Shown: in pieces, positions 16,055-24,012 of the stretch
How positions within the stretch are numbered: position 1 is the stretch's first letter
Layout: each line of letters starts with the position of its first letter
NCBI RefSeq assembly: GCF_900142165.1
Contig: NZ_FQZY01000018.1
Span: forward strand, 1 to 64,000
DNA: 64,000 bases
Direction: 5' to 3'
From: Hespellia stercorisuis DSM 15480
GTDB lineage: Bacteria > Bacillota > Clostridia > Lachnospirales > Lachnospiraceae
Notes under the pieces: model-generated
What the model was told of the DNA's origin: nothing
What the model saw: only the letters and a program-made list of their open reading frames with translations
The model's database searches: none
Made by a program: the position numbers and the translations under genes

Positions 16055-17203
16055 CTAAATCAAAGACTTATACAAAGCCGTAATGTCTTCCACGCTCGTC
16101 TCTTTTGGATTTCCCGGTCTGCATGCGTCATCATAAGCGGACTGTGCAAGGAATGGGATATCCTCTTCTTTTACGATTTCTTTCAGGTCTGCCGGAATCC
16201 CCACATCCGCAGACAGTTTCTTCACTGCGTCAACTGCCGCTTTTCTGTATTCCTCCTGAGTCATGTTCTCTGTGCCTTCCACGCCCATTACCTGCGCGAT
16301 ATATTTGTATTTATCGCCTGTCGCCTCCGCATTGTATTCCATAACAGTCGGAAGAATGATTGCATTGGCAACACCGTGTGGTGTATCATAGAATGCGCCC
16401 AAAGGGTGTGCCATGGAATGTACGATTCCAAGGCCTACGTTTGAGAATCCCATACCTGCAACGTACTGTCCAAGTGCCATGTCCGCTCTGCCCTCCGGCG
16501 TGTTGTCTACGGCTGCGCGCAGAGAACGGGAAATAATCTCGATTGCTTTCAGATGGAACATGTCTGACAGTTCCCATGCACCGGCTGTTGTGTAGCCCTC
16601 GATGGCATGTGTCAGCGCATCCATACCGGTTGCTGCGGTCAGCCCCTTTGGCATAGAAGACATCATGTCCGGATCCACCACCGCGATGATCGGAATGTCT
16701 TTCGGGTCTACACATACCATCTTGCGGCTCTTCTCGACATCTGTGATTACGTAGTTGATTGTCACTTCCGCTGCTGTACCCGCTGTGGTTGGAACTGCAA
16801 TAATCGGAACTGATTTGTTCTTCGTCGGTGCAACACCTTCCAGGCTTCTCACGTCTGCAAACTCCGGATTGTTAATGATGATACCGATTGCCTTCGCTGT
16901 ATCCATAGACGAACCACCACCGATGGCGATCAGATAATCTGCACCCGATTTTTTATAAGCCTCCACACCTGTCTGCACGTTCTGAATTGTCGGATTTGGT
17001 TTAATCTCAGAATACAGTTCATACGGCAGGCTGTCTTTTTCTAACACATCCAGTACTTTTTTCGTCACGCCAAATTTCACAAGATCCGGGTCTGAACATA
17101 CAAATGCTTTCCTGAATCCTCTTCCTTTTACCTCTGCTGCAATCTCCTGAATTGCACCAGCCCCGTGATAAGATGTTTCATTCAATACAAATCTGTTTGC
17201 CAT
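16055..17203 (-). CDS. fucO: Lactaldehyde reductase (iron-dependent, FucO type)
   Basis: This 382-residue group III Fe-dependent alcohol dehydrogenase has the same length as E. coli FucO and near-identical blocks (MANR..LNET, SGADYLIAIGGGS, ADVRSLEGVAPT, GQYVAGMGFSNVGLGIVHSM). The iron ligands D195, H199, H262 and H276 are present. It reduces lactaldehyde to 1,2-propanediol with NADH, or acts on related diols. No fucose or rhamnose genes are nearby, so a general glycol/aldehyde role is possible. AAGGAG lies before the start at 17203. A cluster of TGTAA/TTACA half-sites lies 120-155 bp upstream. Confidence 0.92.
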   Translation of the reverse strand: MANRFVLNETSYHGAGAIQEIAAEVKGRGFRKAFVCSDPDLVKFGVTKKVLDVLEKDSLPYELYSEIKPNPTIQNVQTGVEAYKKSGADYLIAIGGGSSMDTAKAIGIIINNPEFADVRSLEGVAPTKNKSVPIIAVPTTAGTAAEVTINYVITDVEKSRKMVCVDPKDIPIIAVVDPDMMSSMPKGLTAATGMDALTHAIEGYTTAGAWELSDMFHLKAIEIISRSLRAAVDNTPEGRADMALGQYVAGMGFSNVGLGIVHSMAHPLGAFYDTPHGVANAIILPTVMEYNAEATGDKYKYIAQVMGVEGTENMTQEEYRKAAVDAVKKLSADVGIPADLKEIVKEEDIPFLAQSAYDDACRPGNPKETSVEDITALYKSLI

Positions 17204-17325
17204 TTTTTCATTCTCCTTTTCTGTGTTATCCTATTGTTCACGAAACCCTTCAACGGGTCCCACAGGACGACCGGAATCCCCTCCCTGCGTCCTTCGTTTG
17301 ATATAACTCTAACACTTCCCGGAAA

Positions 17326-17358
17326 TGTAATTCAAGTTACAGACTTACATATATGTAA
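17326..17358. promoter_or_regulatory. Cluster of TGTAA/TTACA half-sites upstream of fucO
   Basis: TGTAA (17326-17330), TTACA (17337-17341), TTACA (17345-17349) and TGTAA (17354-17358) form two overlapping dyads. One of them is the perfect 14-bp palindrome TTACATATATGTAA (17345-17358). The site lies between the TetR-type regulator gene and fucO on the strand both use. A TetR operator is the simplest reading; not proven. Confidence 0.5.
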
Positions 17359-17496
17359 CATTTGTATAACTTTTTTGTAAATTTTCTTAACATTCTCGTA
17401 AATATAACCATACACACAAATTTACCCGATATCCCAATGGCCTGGAACAGCGTACCCGGCTGCCCGGAACAGGACAGGCGAAATATGCTGGTGAAC

Positions 17497-18048
17497 CTAG
17501 ACAAACTCGATCAACAGCTCCTGCAGCTTCATCGGCAGTGCTTCCACCAAAAGTCTGGCCATCTCCTCCGGTGTCTCCTCCGTCTCGTGGATGGCCCAAT
17601 TCGCCGTCATGGAAATAGACCCCCGGCAGTACATTTCCAACAAAAAACGCACATCCTCCTCCAGCGGTTTTCCCGTCTTCTTCTCGATCACCTCCGTATA
17701 AAAATTCAGAATATACTGGTAATCATACTCCATCAGCGAGTTATAGTCCTTGGACTGAAATGCCGCCTTAAAGAAATATTTCTCACTTTTTATAAAGTAA
17801 AACTTTTTGATCAGTGCACCTTCCAGCGTCTTCTTCGTGCCCATCTCCTTGAACGAGTCCCTGACCAGAACCTCAAAATACCAGTTTACCAGGGCATATT
17901 TATCCTGAAAATGGCGGTAAAATGTCTGTCTTGTCATCCCGCAGTTCTCCACGATGTCCTTGACAGATATCTTATCCAGCGCATCCTTTCGCATCAGCTC
18001 TTTGACTGCATCTGCAAATTTATACTTTGTACGTTCTGATGATTCCAC
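17497..18048 (-). CDS. TetR/AcrR family transcriptional regulator (DhaS-like)
   Basis: The N-terminal helix-turn-helix FADAVKELMRKDALDKISVK, then CGMTRQTFYRHFQDKYALVNWYFE, is the TetR DNA-binding domain. The C-terminal half, ending in a Met/Leu-rich helix, resembles the DhaS-type TetR_C_8 effector domain. A GTG at 18048 with GGGGGA six bases upstream is the preferred start (183 residues); the GTG at 18054 abuts the ribosome site. It starts 11 bp after the flavodoxin-family gene and is probably co-transcribed. Likely targets are its own operon and fucO. The ligand is unknown. Confidence 0.82.
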   Translation of the reverse strand: MESSERTKYKFADAVKELMRKDALDKISVKDIVENCGMTRQTFYRHFQDKYALVNWYFEVLVRDSFKEMGTKKTLEGALIKKFYFIKSEKYFFKAAFQSKDYNSLMEYDYQYILNFYTEVIEKKTGKPLEEDVRFLLEMYCRGSISMTANWAIHETEETPEEMARLLVEALPMKLQELLIEFV

Positions 18049-18059
18049 AGGCACTCCCC

Positions 18060-18677
18060 CTATCTGATAAAGTTTGTGTATACCTTCTCATTCTTCGGCG
18101 CATTTATGTCGTTCTCTTTCCCCAGCTCGATACATTTCAGAAGCCACGCCATGTTTTTGCCGAGATTGTACATGGTCCGCAGCCCCTCGATATCCTGTGC
18201 TACCTGCTCTGGGTTACTCCCATGCACACCGTTCCAATAAGTAGAGGAAACGATCGGCATCTGATTGATGGTGAAATGTTTGTTGACCGCATCAAAAGAT
18301 GTGGTCAGCCCGCCACGTCTTGCGCTCATGATCGCTGCGCCCGGTTTATGCTGAAAATGTTTTCCACCTGAATAAAATGCACGGTCCAGAACAGACAGCA
18401 GTCTGCCGCTTGGATGTGCGTAATAAACCGGTGTTCCGAAAATAAATCCGTCACACGCTGCCGCCTTTTCTGTAAGCACATTTACCACATCGTCAAACAC
18501 GCATTTTCCAAGTGTTCCGCACTGCCCACAGGCAACACAGTCTGTAATCGGTTTGTTTCCGATGAAGAAGATCTCGGTCTCGACGCCTTCCTCCTGAAGT
18601 GCTCTTGCTACCTCGGTCAACGCTGTATAAGTACATCCTTTTTCTCTTGAACTTCCGTTTACTAATAAAACTTTCAT
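18060..18677 (-). CDS. Flavodoxin-fold NAD(P)H-dependent oxidoreductase
   Basis: This 205-residue protein of the NADPH-dependent FMN reductase type opens MKVLLVNGSSREKGCTYTAL, the FMN-phosphate loop. It has the conserved CVACGQCGTLGKCVFDD cysteine-rich segment and the PVYYAHPSGRLLSVLDRAF motif typical of this iron-sulfur-flavoprotein-like branch. It probably reduces quinones or other electrophiles. It is co-transcribed with a TetR regulator 11 bp downstream, a common arrangement for stress-induced reductases. The start at 18677 follows GAGGACATAGAT. Confidence 0.85.
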   Translation of the reverse strand: MKVLLVNGSSREKGCTYTALTEVARALQEEGVETEIFFIGNKPITDCVACGQCGTLGKCVFDDVVNVLTEKAAACDGFIFGTPVYYAHPSGRLLSVLDRAFYSGGKHFQHKPGAAIMSARRGGLTTSFDAVNKHFTINQMPIVSSTYWNGVHGSNPEQVAQDIEGLRTMYNLGKNMAWLLKCIELGKENDINAPKNEKVYTNFIR

Positions 18678-18850
18678 ATCTATGTCCTCTTTTCTATCGT
18701 CTATAGCCCTCCGGCATTGTCCACTTTCTGCTTTGTCAAACGGATACGCCGAATCCTTCGAATCCATTTCACAGCTTCATCGCGGCCTTGCGCGGCCTTG
18801 CGCAGTCTTGCTGCTGTCTCATCGTCACAGATCGCTGTCCGTTGTCTGTT

Positions 18851-20029
18851 CTACCTTGCCGCCTTATAAATCTCAAGCACATCGCCCTGATCCAGTTTCT
18901 TCACGACACCGACTGTACGGCCTCCGTCCCAGGAACACTTTCTCGCCATCTCCTGCATCTGCTCCTCCGTTGGATCGATGCCGAGTTCTGTAAGGCTGGT
19001 CGGCATCTGTATACTGCGATAAAATGCCTCCATAGCCTCAATTCCCCGTGCGGCGGTCTTCTCTGCCGTCTCCGCAGGCTCAACTCCCAGCACATTTACC
19101 GCAAATTTTTCAAAGCGGTCCATTCTCTCCTGACAGACATATCTTGCCCAGCTCGCCCAGACTGCCGCAAGTCCCGCACCGTGGGCAACATCAAACATAC
19201 CGCCGAGCTCATGCTCCATCTGATGACAGGCCCAGTCTCCGCCGTCAGTCCCGCATCCGGTCAGCCCGTTGTGGGAGAGGCTGCCTGCCCACATCACTTC
19301 CGCGCGCGCCTCATAATTTTCCGGATCCGTCAGCAGAATCTTCGCGTTTTTGATTACCGTGCGCATCAGAGCCTCACTGATTCCGTCCGTCATCTCCATG
19401 TTGTCCGCCTGGTTAAAGTAGCGCTCCATGGTGTGCATCAGGACATCCGTACAGCCACTCTCAGTCTGATAAGCCGGCAGCGTGTAAGTCAGTTCCGGAT
19501 TCATCACCGCAAACTTCACTCTGCACAAATTGTTATTGCATCCGCGCTTGAGCCAGCCCGCTTCATTGGTAATGACGGATGAATCGCTCATCTCACTTCC
19601 CGCCGCTGCAATAGTCAGCACCACTCCGATCGGCAGACATGCCTGGGGCACACGCACCTTCGCATAAAAGTCCCACACGTCCCCCTCATTCGCGACACCA
19701 TAGCCAATCGCTTTCGCAGAATCGATGACACTGCCGCCACCGACTGCCAGCACAAAATCCACCTGATTTTCTTTGCACAGCGCGATTCCTTCTCTGACTT
19801 TTGACAGTCTCGGGTTCGGCACGACGCCGCCAAGTGTAACATATTCCATGTTCTCCTGCTCAAGAGACCGGCACACGCGATCCAGCAGACCAGATTTTTG
19901 GGCACTGTTTCCACCATAATGAACCAGCACCTTTCTGCATCCCTGCTCCTTGATCAATGCACCCAGTTCCTTCTCCGTGTCTTTCCCGAACACCACTTTT
20001 GTCGGCGCGTAATACTGAAAATTATTCAT
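18851..20029 (-). CDS. Iron-containing alcohol dehydrogenase (butanol dehydrogenase-like)
   Basis: This 392-residue Fe-ADH begins MNNFQYYAPTKVVFGKDTEK, the BdhA/YqhD-like signature, with the NAD(P) loop VDFVLAVGGGSVIDSAKAIG and metal-binding His residues in HTMERYF, HQMEHELGG and DVAHGAGLA. It reduces aldehydes to alcohols. The start at 20029 follows GAGGAGGAGAAGAAC. It is the second Fe-ADH within 3 kb and is only distantly related to FucO. Between it and the flavoprotein gene is a 30-bp tandem repeat (three CGCGGCCTTG-like units, 18781-18810). Confidence 0.88.
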   Translation of the reverse strand: MNNFQYYAPTKVVFGKDTEKELGALIKEQGCRKVLVHYGGNSAQKSGLLDRVCRSLEQENMEYVTLGGVVPNPRLSKVREGIALCKENQVDFVLAVGGGSVIDSAKAIGYGVANEGDVWDFYAKVRVPQACLPIGVVLTIAAAGSEMSDSSVITNEAGWLKRGCNNNLCRVKFAVMNPELTYTLPAYQTESGCTDVLMHTMERYFNQADNMEMTDGISEALMRTVIKNAKILLTDPENYEARAEVMWAGSLSHNGLTGCGTDGGDWACHQMEHELGGMFDVAHGAGLAAVWASWARYVCQERMDRFEKFAVNVLGVEPAETAEKTAARGIEAMEAFYRSIQMPTSLTELGIDPTEEQMQEMARKCSWDGGRTVGVVKKLDQGDVLEIYKAAR

Positions 20030-20135
20030 GTTCTTCTCCTCCTCGTATTTTGATTTAATCGTCCGTAAGTCCACACGTAAAGCAGACACTCACGATGCGC
20101 TTTGCTGCCTGTCTCCTGATTGTCCAGCAGCTTTG

Positions 20136-20180
20136 CTTATTAGAAACCTTTTCTTATTAGAGATCTTTTCTTATAAAATC
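20136..20180. repeat. 17-bp tandem repeat spanning the azlD stop codon
   Basis: Units CTTATTAGAAACCTTTT (20136), CTTATTAGAGATCTTTT (20153) and a partial CTTATAAAATC (20170) follow each other at exactly 17 bp. The last partial unit contains the azlD stop codon, so the repeat grew in the 3' flank of the gene. Confidence 0.65.
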
Positions 20181-20479
20181 AGCTCCACAATATACACCAC
20201 CGCCACGGCTGTCACCGCAACCTCCACAAGACTCCGGTCAAAATAAGCCATCACCAGCGCTGCCACCGTGCCTGCCGCTGCCGAAATCATGCTGCCTGTA
20301 GATGTGAAGATATCTGGAAATGTCAGTGCTCCCAGTACCGCATAGGGCGTATAATCCAGAAATGATTTCACGAACCGGGATTTGATCTGATGCCGGAATA
20401 ATGTCACCGGGAGCACTCTCGGCACATACGTTACAAGTGCCATAATCACAATATAAATGATCAGTCTGCTCACACTCAT
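20171..20479 (-). CDS. azlD: AzlD family branched-chain amino acid exporter subunit
   Basis: This 102-residue protein has four hydrophobic segments (LIIYIVIMALVTYVPRVLPV, YAVLGALTFPDIF, AAAGTVAALVMAYFD, VAVTAVAVVYIVELIL). It is the small partner of AzlC; together they export branched-chain amino acids or analogues. Its start codon overlaps the azlC stop by four bases (ATGA). The RVLP motif after the first helix is typical of the family. A 17-bp repeat runs across its stop codon. Confidence 0.9.
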   Translation of the reverse strand: MSVSRLIIYIVIMALVTYVPRVLPVTLFRHQIKSRFVKSFLDYTPYAVLGALTFPDIFTSTGSMISAAAGTVAALVMAYFDRSLVEVAVTAVAVVYIVELIL

Positions 20480-21195
20480 GCCACATGCTCCTCACTTTCT
20501 TCTTCTTTTGGAAAAAACGCTGCTCCCAGTCCTGCTGCCACCACCGTCGCAATGATGATCCGGAAACCGGAAGAAATCATCTGAAACAGCGGAATGTATT
20601 TCAGGGCCGATGTAACCACGACCGCCACAGCCACCACGACCAGCACTGCTCTCGACTTTCTAGCCGGCGGGATGATCAGCGCGATAAACATAGCATACAA
20701 CGCAATCCCCATGGCATTCTGCAGGCTGACCGGAATCACCTCCGACATGCAGCACCCCAGAATCGTCCCCAGATTCCATCCCACGATCGGCATACTGATC
20801 AATCCCATCATATAGCTGGACGTCAGCTGCCCCGGCTGCATGGACGCCACCACAAATGTCTCGTCGGTAATTCCGAAAGCAAAAATCATCCGTTTCCAGA
20901 TTGGAATCCGGCTCTCAATTTTCTGAGAGAGAGAAAGCGACATCAGCATATAACGCAGATTGATCACAAACACCGTCAGTCCCATCTCAAAATAAGCCGC
21001 ACTCGCCATGATCAGACTGGCCCCCGCAAACTGTCCCGCTGACGTCAGATTGGTCAGCGAGATCAGAATGACCGTCCAGACCGGCAGCCCCCCGGACACC
21101 GCCATAAATCCAAATGTAAATGACACGGGCAGATATCCCATGAAAATAGGAATCCCGTGTTTCACTCCCTGCATAAAATGATTGTTAGAATCCAT
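20476..21195 (-). CDS. azlC: AzlC family branched-chain amino acid exporter subunit
   Basis: This 239-residue membrane protein has six to seven helices. The N-terminus MQGVKHGIPIFMGYLPVSFTFGF and the block SLTNLTSAGQFAGASLIM, followed by INLRYMLMSLSLSQK, are signature regions of AzlC. It works with the overlapping downstream azlD gene in export of branched-chain amino acids. GAGGGG precedes the start at 21195. The intergenic region upstream (21196-21404) is occupied by the repeat that ends the neighbouring membrane-protein gene, so the azlCD promoter must lie within or just after it. Confidence 0.92.
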   Translation of the reverse strand: MDSNNHFMQGVKHGIPIFMGYLPVSFTFGFMAVSGGLPVWTVILISLTNLTSAGQFAGASLIMASAAYFEMGLTVFVINLRYMLMSLSLSQKIESRIPIWKRMIFAFGITDETFVVASMQPGQLTSSYMMGLISMPIVGWNLGTILGCCMSEVIPVSLQNAMGIALYAMFIALIIPPARKSRAVLVVVAVAVVVTSALKYIPLFQMISSGFRIIIATVVAAGLGAAFFPKEEESEEHVA

Positions 21196-21285
21196 ACCAA
21201 AAATCCCCTCTTTTATCCTCTGTATTTCTTATCCTTCCGGCAGCCAGTCCTGCGAGAGGCGGATGCCCAAACGCCACATCCGACT

Positions 21286-21516
21286 GCATCTACTCGTCCC
21301 CGGCTGTATCTGTTCGACTCCCCCCGGTGCGTTTCGTCTCCGGCTGCACATACTCATCCCCGGTGCACTCCGTCTCCGGCTGCATTGCTCGTCTCCGACT
21401 GCATCTACTCGTTCCCGGCGCGCTCCGCCTCCGGCTTCATCTGCTCATCCCCAGCGCACTCCGCCTCCGGCTGCACATGCTCGTTCCCGGTGCGCTCTGC
21501 CTCCAGACGTATCTGC
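21286..21516. repeat. Degenerate 36-bp tandem repeat (VNTR) crossing a stop codon
   Basis: Three clean 36-bp units (CTCGTTCCCGGCGCGCTCCG-type) at about 21410-21516 encode the 12-residue tail repeats of the membrane protein. The same repeat continues beyond the TAG at 21407-21405 as decayed units of unequal length down to about 21286. In the decayed part the reading frame is broken. Repeats of this size change copy number easily and would lengthen or shorten the protein tail. Confidence 0.8.
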
Positions 21517-22349
21517 AGCGCCAGATAATCCCGATCCTCAGCCTTCCGCTGCGGAATGAACCGTCTCGCGACTCTGCCCTCTCCCTTGCTTCTTACATAG
21601 AAGAAACCAATCACGGAGAAAACGACCGCACCGACAAAGTTCACGAACATATCCTTCATGGTATCCAGCAGTCCGATGTCAAGATATCCTCCCAGTCCAA
21701 GCGATTCTCCGTTCACCGCCGCGTCCGAGATCTGGTCAATGTGGCCGACCACATTACTTCCTGCCGGACTCAGCATCACACTGCTGATGGAATGTATAAT
21801 CGTGTCCTTCTGCATGTCCAGATGAAAAAACAGATCCATCGCACACTCAAAAAATTCCCACAACACCCCAATCGTCATGGAAAAACAGAAGGCTACGATT
21901 GCCAGAAATACGGGTGACAGATCAAAGGTCAGCCGTTCACTGTCATTGAGCAGCACCGCGAGCGAAAACCCGATGGCCGCCGCGAGAAACCCGTTCAGCG
22001 TATGCAGAATCGTATCCCAGAGGGGAATCAGTTCATAGAATGCATTGATTTCTCCCAGAATCTCCGCCGCAAATATAAACAGCAGAATGATGATTTCCAG
22101 TGTCGTCGGCAGTTCGATCTTGAGCTGCACCTGTATGAGGCTTGGCAGCATCAGCAGGAGCAATGTCAGGATACACAGAAAAAAGCCTTCGTAATTCCCC
22201 AGAAAAAACTGGCGGATCATGCTTGCTATGACGATGATCCGCAGCATGGAATACACGATAAACGAGCTTTTGTGTTCCCGCAGTTCCATTTTTACTGCTG
22301 CACGGTAATCCTTTCGTCTGTCCTTTAATGTTCTCTTTTCTTTTTTCAT
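21405..22349 (-). CDS. Integral membrane protein, YjdF/DUF2238-like, with repeat tail
   Basis: This 314-residue protein has seven or so hydrophobic segments and the stretch IPLWDTILHTLNGFLAAAIG, followed by CFSMTIGVLWEFFECAMD, which recalls the YjdF/DUF2238 membrane family; the function is unknown. The basic N-terminus (MKKEKRTLKDRRKDYR) should face the cytoplasm. The last 36 residues are three 12-residue repeats of the form Q(M/I)xxEAERAGNE, highly acidic, encoded by a VNTR. The ribosome site at 22349 is weak. The gene lies just downstream of the DeoR operon terminator and is read toward azlC. Confidence 0.7.
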   Translation of the reverse strand: MKKEKRTLKDRRKDYRAAVKMELREHKSSFIVYSMLRIIVIASMIRQFFLGNYEGFFLCILTLLLLMLPSLIQVQLKIELPTTLEIIILLFIFAAEILGEINAFYELIPLWDTILHTLNGFLAAAIGFSLAVLLNDSERLTFDLSPVFLAIVAFCFSMTIGVLWEFFECAMDLFFHLDMQKDTIIHSISSVMLSPAGSNVVGHIDQISDAAVNGESLGLGGYLDIGLLDTMKDMFVNFVGAVVFSVIGFFYVRSKGEGRVARRFIPQRKAEDRDYLALQIRLEAERTGNEHVQPEAECAGDEQMKPEAERAGNE

Positions 22350-22513
22350 ATTTTTTAACCGTTTCTTTCTTTTGCTTGTGTCGTAAACCTGAATTGTCTC
22401 TTATCGTCCGCATGAAGATCCACCGACGAAATCGGCAGCCTTGTACCGCTTTTCTCTTCCAGGTTTCCCACTGTCCTACTCTCCTATTTTGCTTGTTTCT
22501 AAAGTAAATGTCA

Positions 22514-22541
22514 AGAAAAACAGCACCCGAAAGGTGCTGTT
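22514..22541 (-). terminator. Intrinsic terminator after the DeoR gene
   Basis: AACAGCACC-N5-GGTGCTGTT (22519-22541) forms a perfect 9-bp stem; on the minus strand it is followed by TTTTTCTT. It ends the YcxB-DeoR transcript. Confidence 0.85.
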
Positions 22542-22581
22542 GAAGAGCTCAATAAAATATAAGATCACAGAAGCAGGATCG

Positions 22582-23373
22582 TCATGCTATTACAAGGTTC
22601 AGATTTTCATTTTCCGCCTGCTTTAAATCCTCACTTGAAATTGCGTCGTCGGTAATTACGGTCCGAACAGCATCCAGTGGGCAGACCACCGACAGATAGC
22701 CCCCTCCGAACTTGCTACTGTCAGCAAGAACGTAAGTCTCCTTTGCCGCTCCGATGATTGCTTTTTTCACTTCCATCTGCAGCGTTGCCACGGAAGTGAA
22801 ACCAACCTCAAAATTAATCCCGTGAACACCGATAAAGGCCTTATCCACATGAAACTGACCGATGTTGCGCACAGCCCAGTCACCCAGGGTCGCAGGAAGA
22901 TGCCCCCCCGCATAACCACCAACATAACCGCACACCATAAAAAGCTCCACGTGGTCTGAAGTCATCAGAATGTTACCTGCGGGCAGGGAATTTGTCACCA
23001 CGATCACCCGCTTTTCCGGATGATTTCTGATATGTTCCGCAAGATAATAACTTGCAGAAGCATCGTCTATGATGATGGTGTCCCGATCTTTGATAAACGC
23101 ATACGCGCAGGCAGCAATTTTTCTTTTGCGCTCTGCGTGTCTCTGCAGACTCTCCATCTCACAGTTCTTATATGGCTCCGGGTTCTGCTCTGCGGACTCC
23201 GCCGGCACTGCGCCGCCATGTACCCTGACCAGCAGGCCTTCTTTATCCATCAACCGGATATCATTGCGCACAGTTACTTCCGAACACTGAAATCTCTTAC
23301 TTAAGTCCGCAACACGAATTTTCCCATGTTTTTTCAATTCCTGCAGGATAATCTCCCTACGTTCTTCCCTCAT
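22582..23373 (-). CDS. DeoR/GlpR family transcriptional regulator
   Basis: This 263-residue protein has an N-terminal helix-turn-helix (MREERREIILQELKKHGKIR, VADLSKRFQCSEVTVRNDIR) and a C-terminal sugar-phosphate-binding domain with DDASASYYLAEHI, VVTNSLPAGNIL and KAFIGVHGINFEVGFTS. It probably represses the nearby four-carbon acid-sugar operon (24013-28250), which carries spaced CGAAA sites typical of DeoR-family operators. It starts 26 bp after the YcxB-like gene. The start at 23373 follows GAGG. The inducer is likely a phosphorylated pathway intermediate; inferred. Confidence 0.88.
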   Translation of the reverse strand: MREERREIILQELKKHGKIRVADLSKRFQCSEVTVRNDIRLMDKEGLLVRVHGGAVPAESAEQNPEPYKNCEMESLQRHAERKRKIAACAYAFIKDRDTIIIDDASASYYLAEHIRNHPEKRVIVVTNSLPAGNILMTSDHVELFMVCGYVGGYAGGHLPATLGDWAVRNIGQFHVDKAFIGVHGINFEVGFTSVATLQMEVKKAIIGAAKETYVLADSSKFGGGYLSVVCPLDAVRTVITDDAISSEDLKQAENENLNLVIA

Positions 23374-23399
23374 TCTGCCTGACCTCACAATGCTATTTA

Positions 23400-23903
23400 C
23401 TAACGAATCTTGATTTTTTCTCTGGAGACATGAGCTGTAATCACATTCATAACCTTCATAAACTTATCTCCAAACTGCTGTTTTGGTATAATTAATGCAT
23501 TCTCTGATTCATAGTATACCCCTATTGTCTTTGGTGTTGCAACGACCTTTTCAATCTGATCCCATGCAATTTCCTTCTCAGACGTTTCCTGACATACTCT
23601 GATTCCGTTTTCGCAGAAAGTATATTCTTTCGGATCCCGAAATTCCGGATTAGTATTCATCTGCTTCTTTGCCCTGCGTTTCAGACCGATCGGGGTATAA
23701 AGAAGAAATGCGATCCCCGCCACCAGATAAAACAAAAACTGAAGCGGCGATGCCTTGCCGGTGATCAACATGATAATTCCCATAAAAATAACAGCTGTTC
23801 CTAATATATTTACCAGAAAACCGGCAAACTTTGAATATGTGTGATATAAAATAAAATCAAACAATGCGTCCTCTGTCAATTGAACCGTCAATTTTTCTTC
23901 CAT
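23400..23903 (-). CDS. YcxB-like membrane protein
   Basis: This 167-residue protein has two adjacent membrane helices (about 33-75) and a C-terminal domain reading YTFCENGIRVCQETSEKEIA, then WDQIEKVV and ALIIPKQQF, which matches the YcxB-like domain. The function is unknown. AAAGGAG lies 12 nt before the start. It shares a transcript with the DeoR regulator downstream, unusual for a sugar regulator. Confidence 0.7.
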   Translation of the reverse strand: MEEKLTVQLTEDALFDFILYHTYSKFAGFLVNILGTAVIFMGIIMLITGKASPLQFLFYLVAGIAFLLYTPIGLKRRAKKQMNTNPEFRDPKEYTFCENGIRVCQETSEKEIAWDQIEKVVATPKTIGVYYESENALIIPKQQFGDKFMKVMNVITAHVSREKIKIR

Positions 23904-23947
23904 TATAAATCAATGCTCCTTTTCCATACATTCTATCGTTTGTATTG

Positions 23948-23991
23948 AAAAGTCCTCTATGTATTGTACCATACAAGAGGACTTTTTTGCG
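23948..23991. terminator. Stem-loop terminator between the permease gene and YcxB
   Basis: AAAAGTCCTCT (23948-23958) pairs with AGAGGACTTTT (23976-23986), with ATGTAT/ATACA extending the stem. T's follow on both strands (six on plus, four on minus). It closes the kdgT transcript. Confidence 0.7.
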
Positions 23992-24012
23992 AGTTTTCCT
24001 ATTTAAAAATAA

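Noticed and set aside
21286-21516. CRISPR array
   Set aside because: Units are contiguous 36-bp repeats without unique spacers and encode protein repeats; no cas genes nearby.
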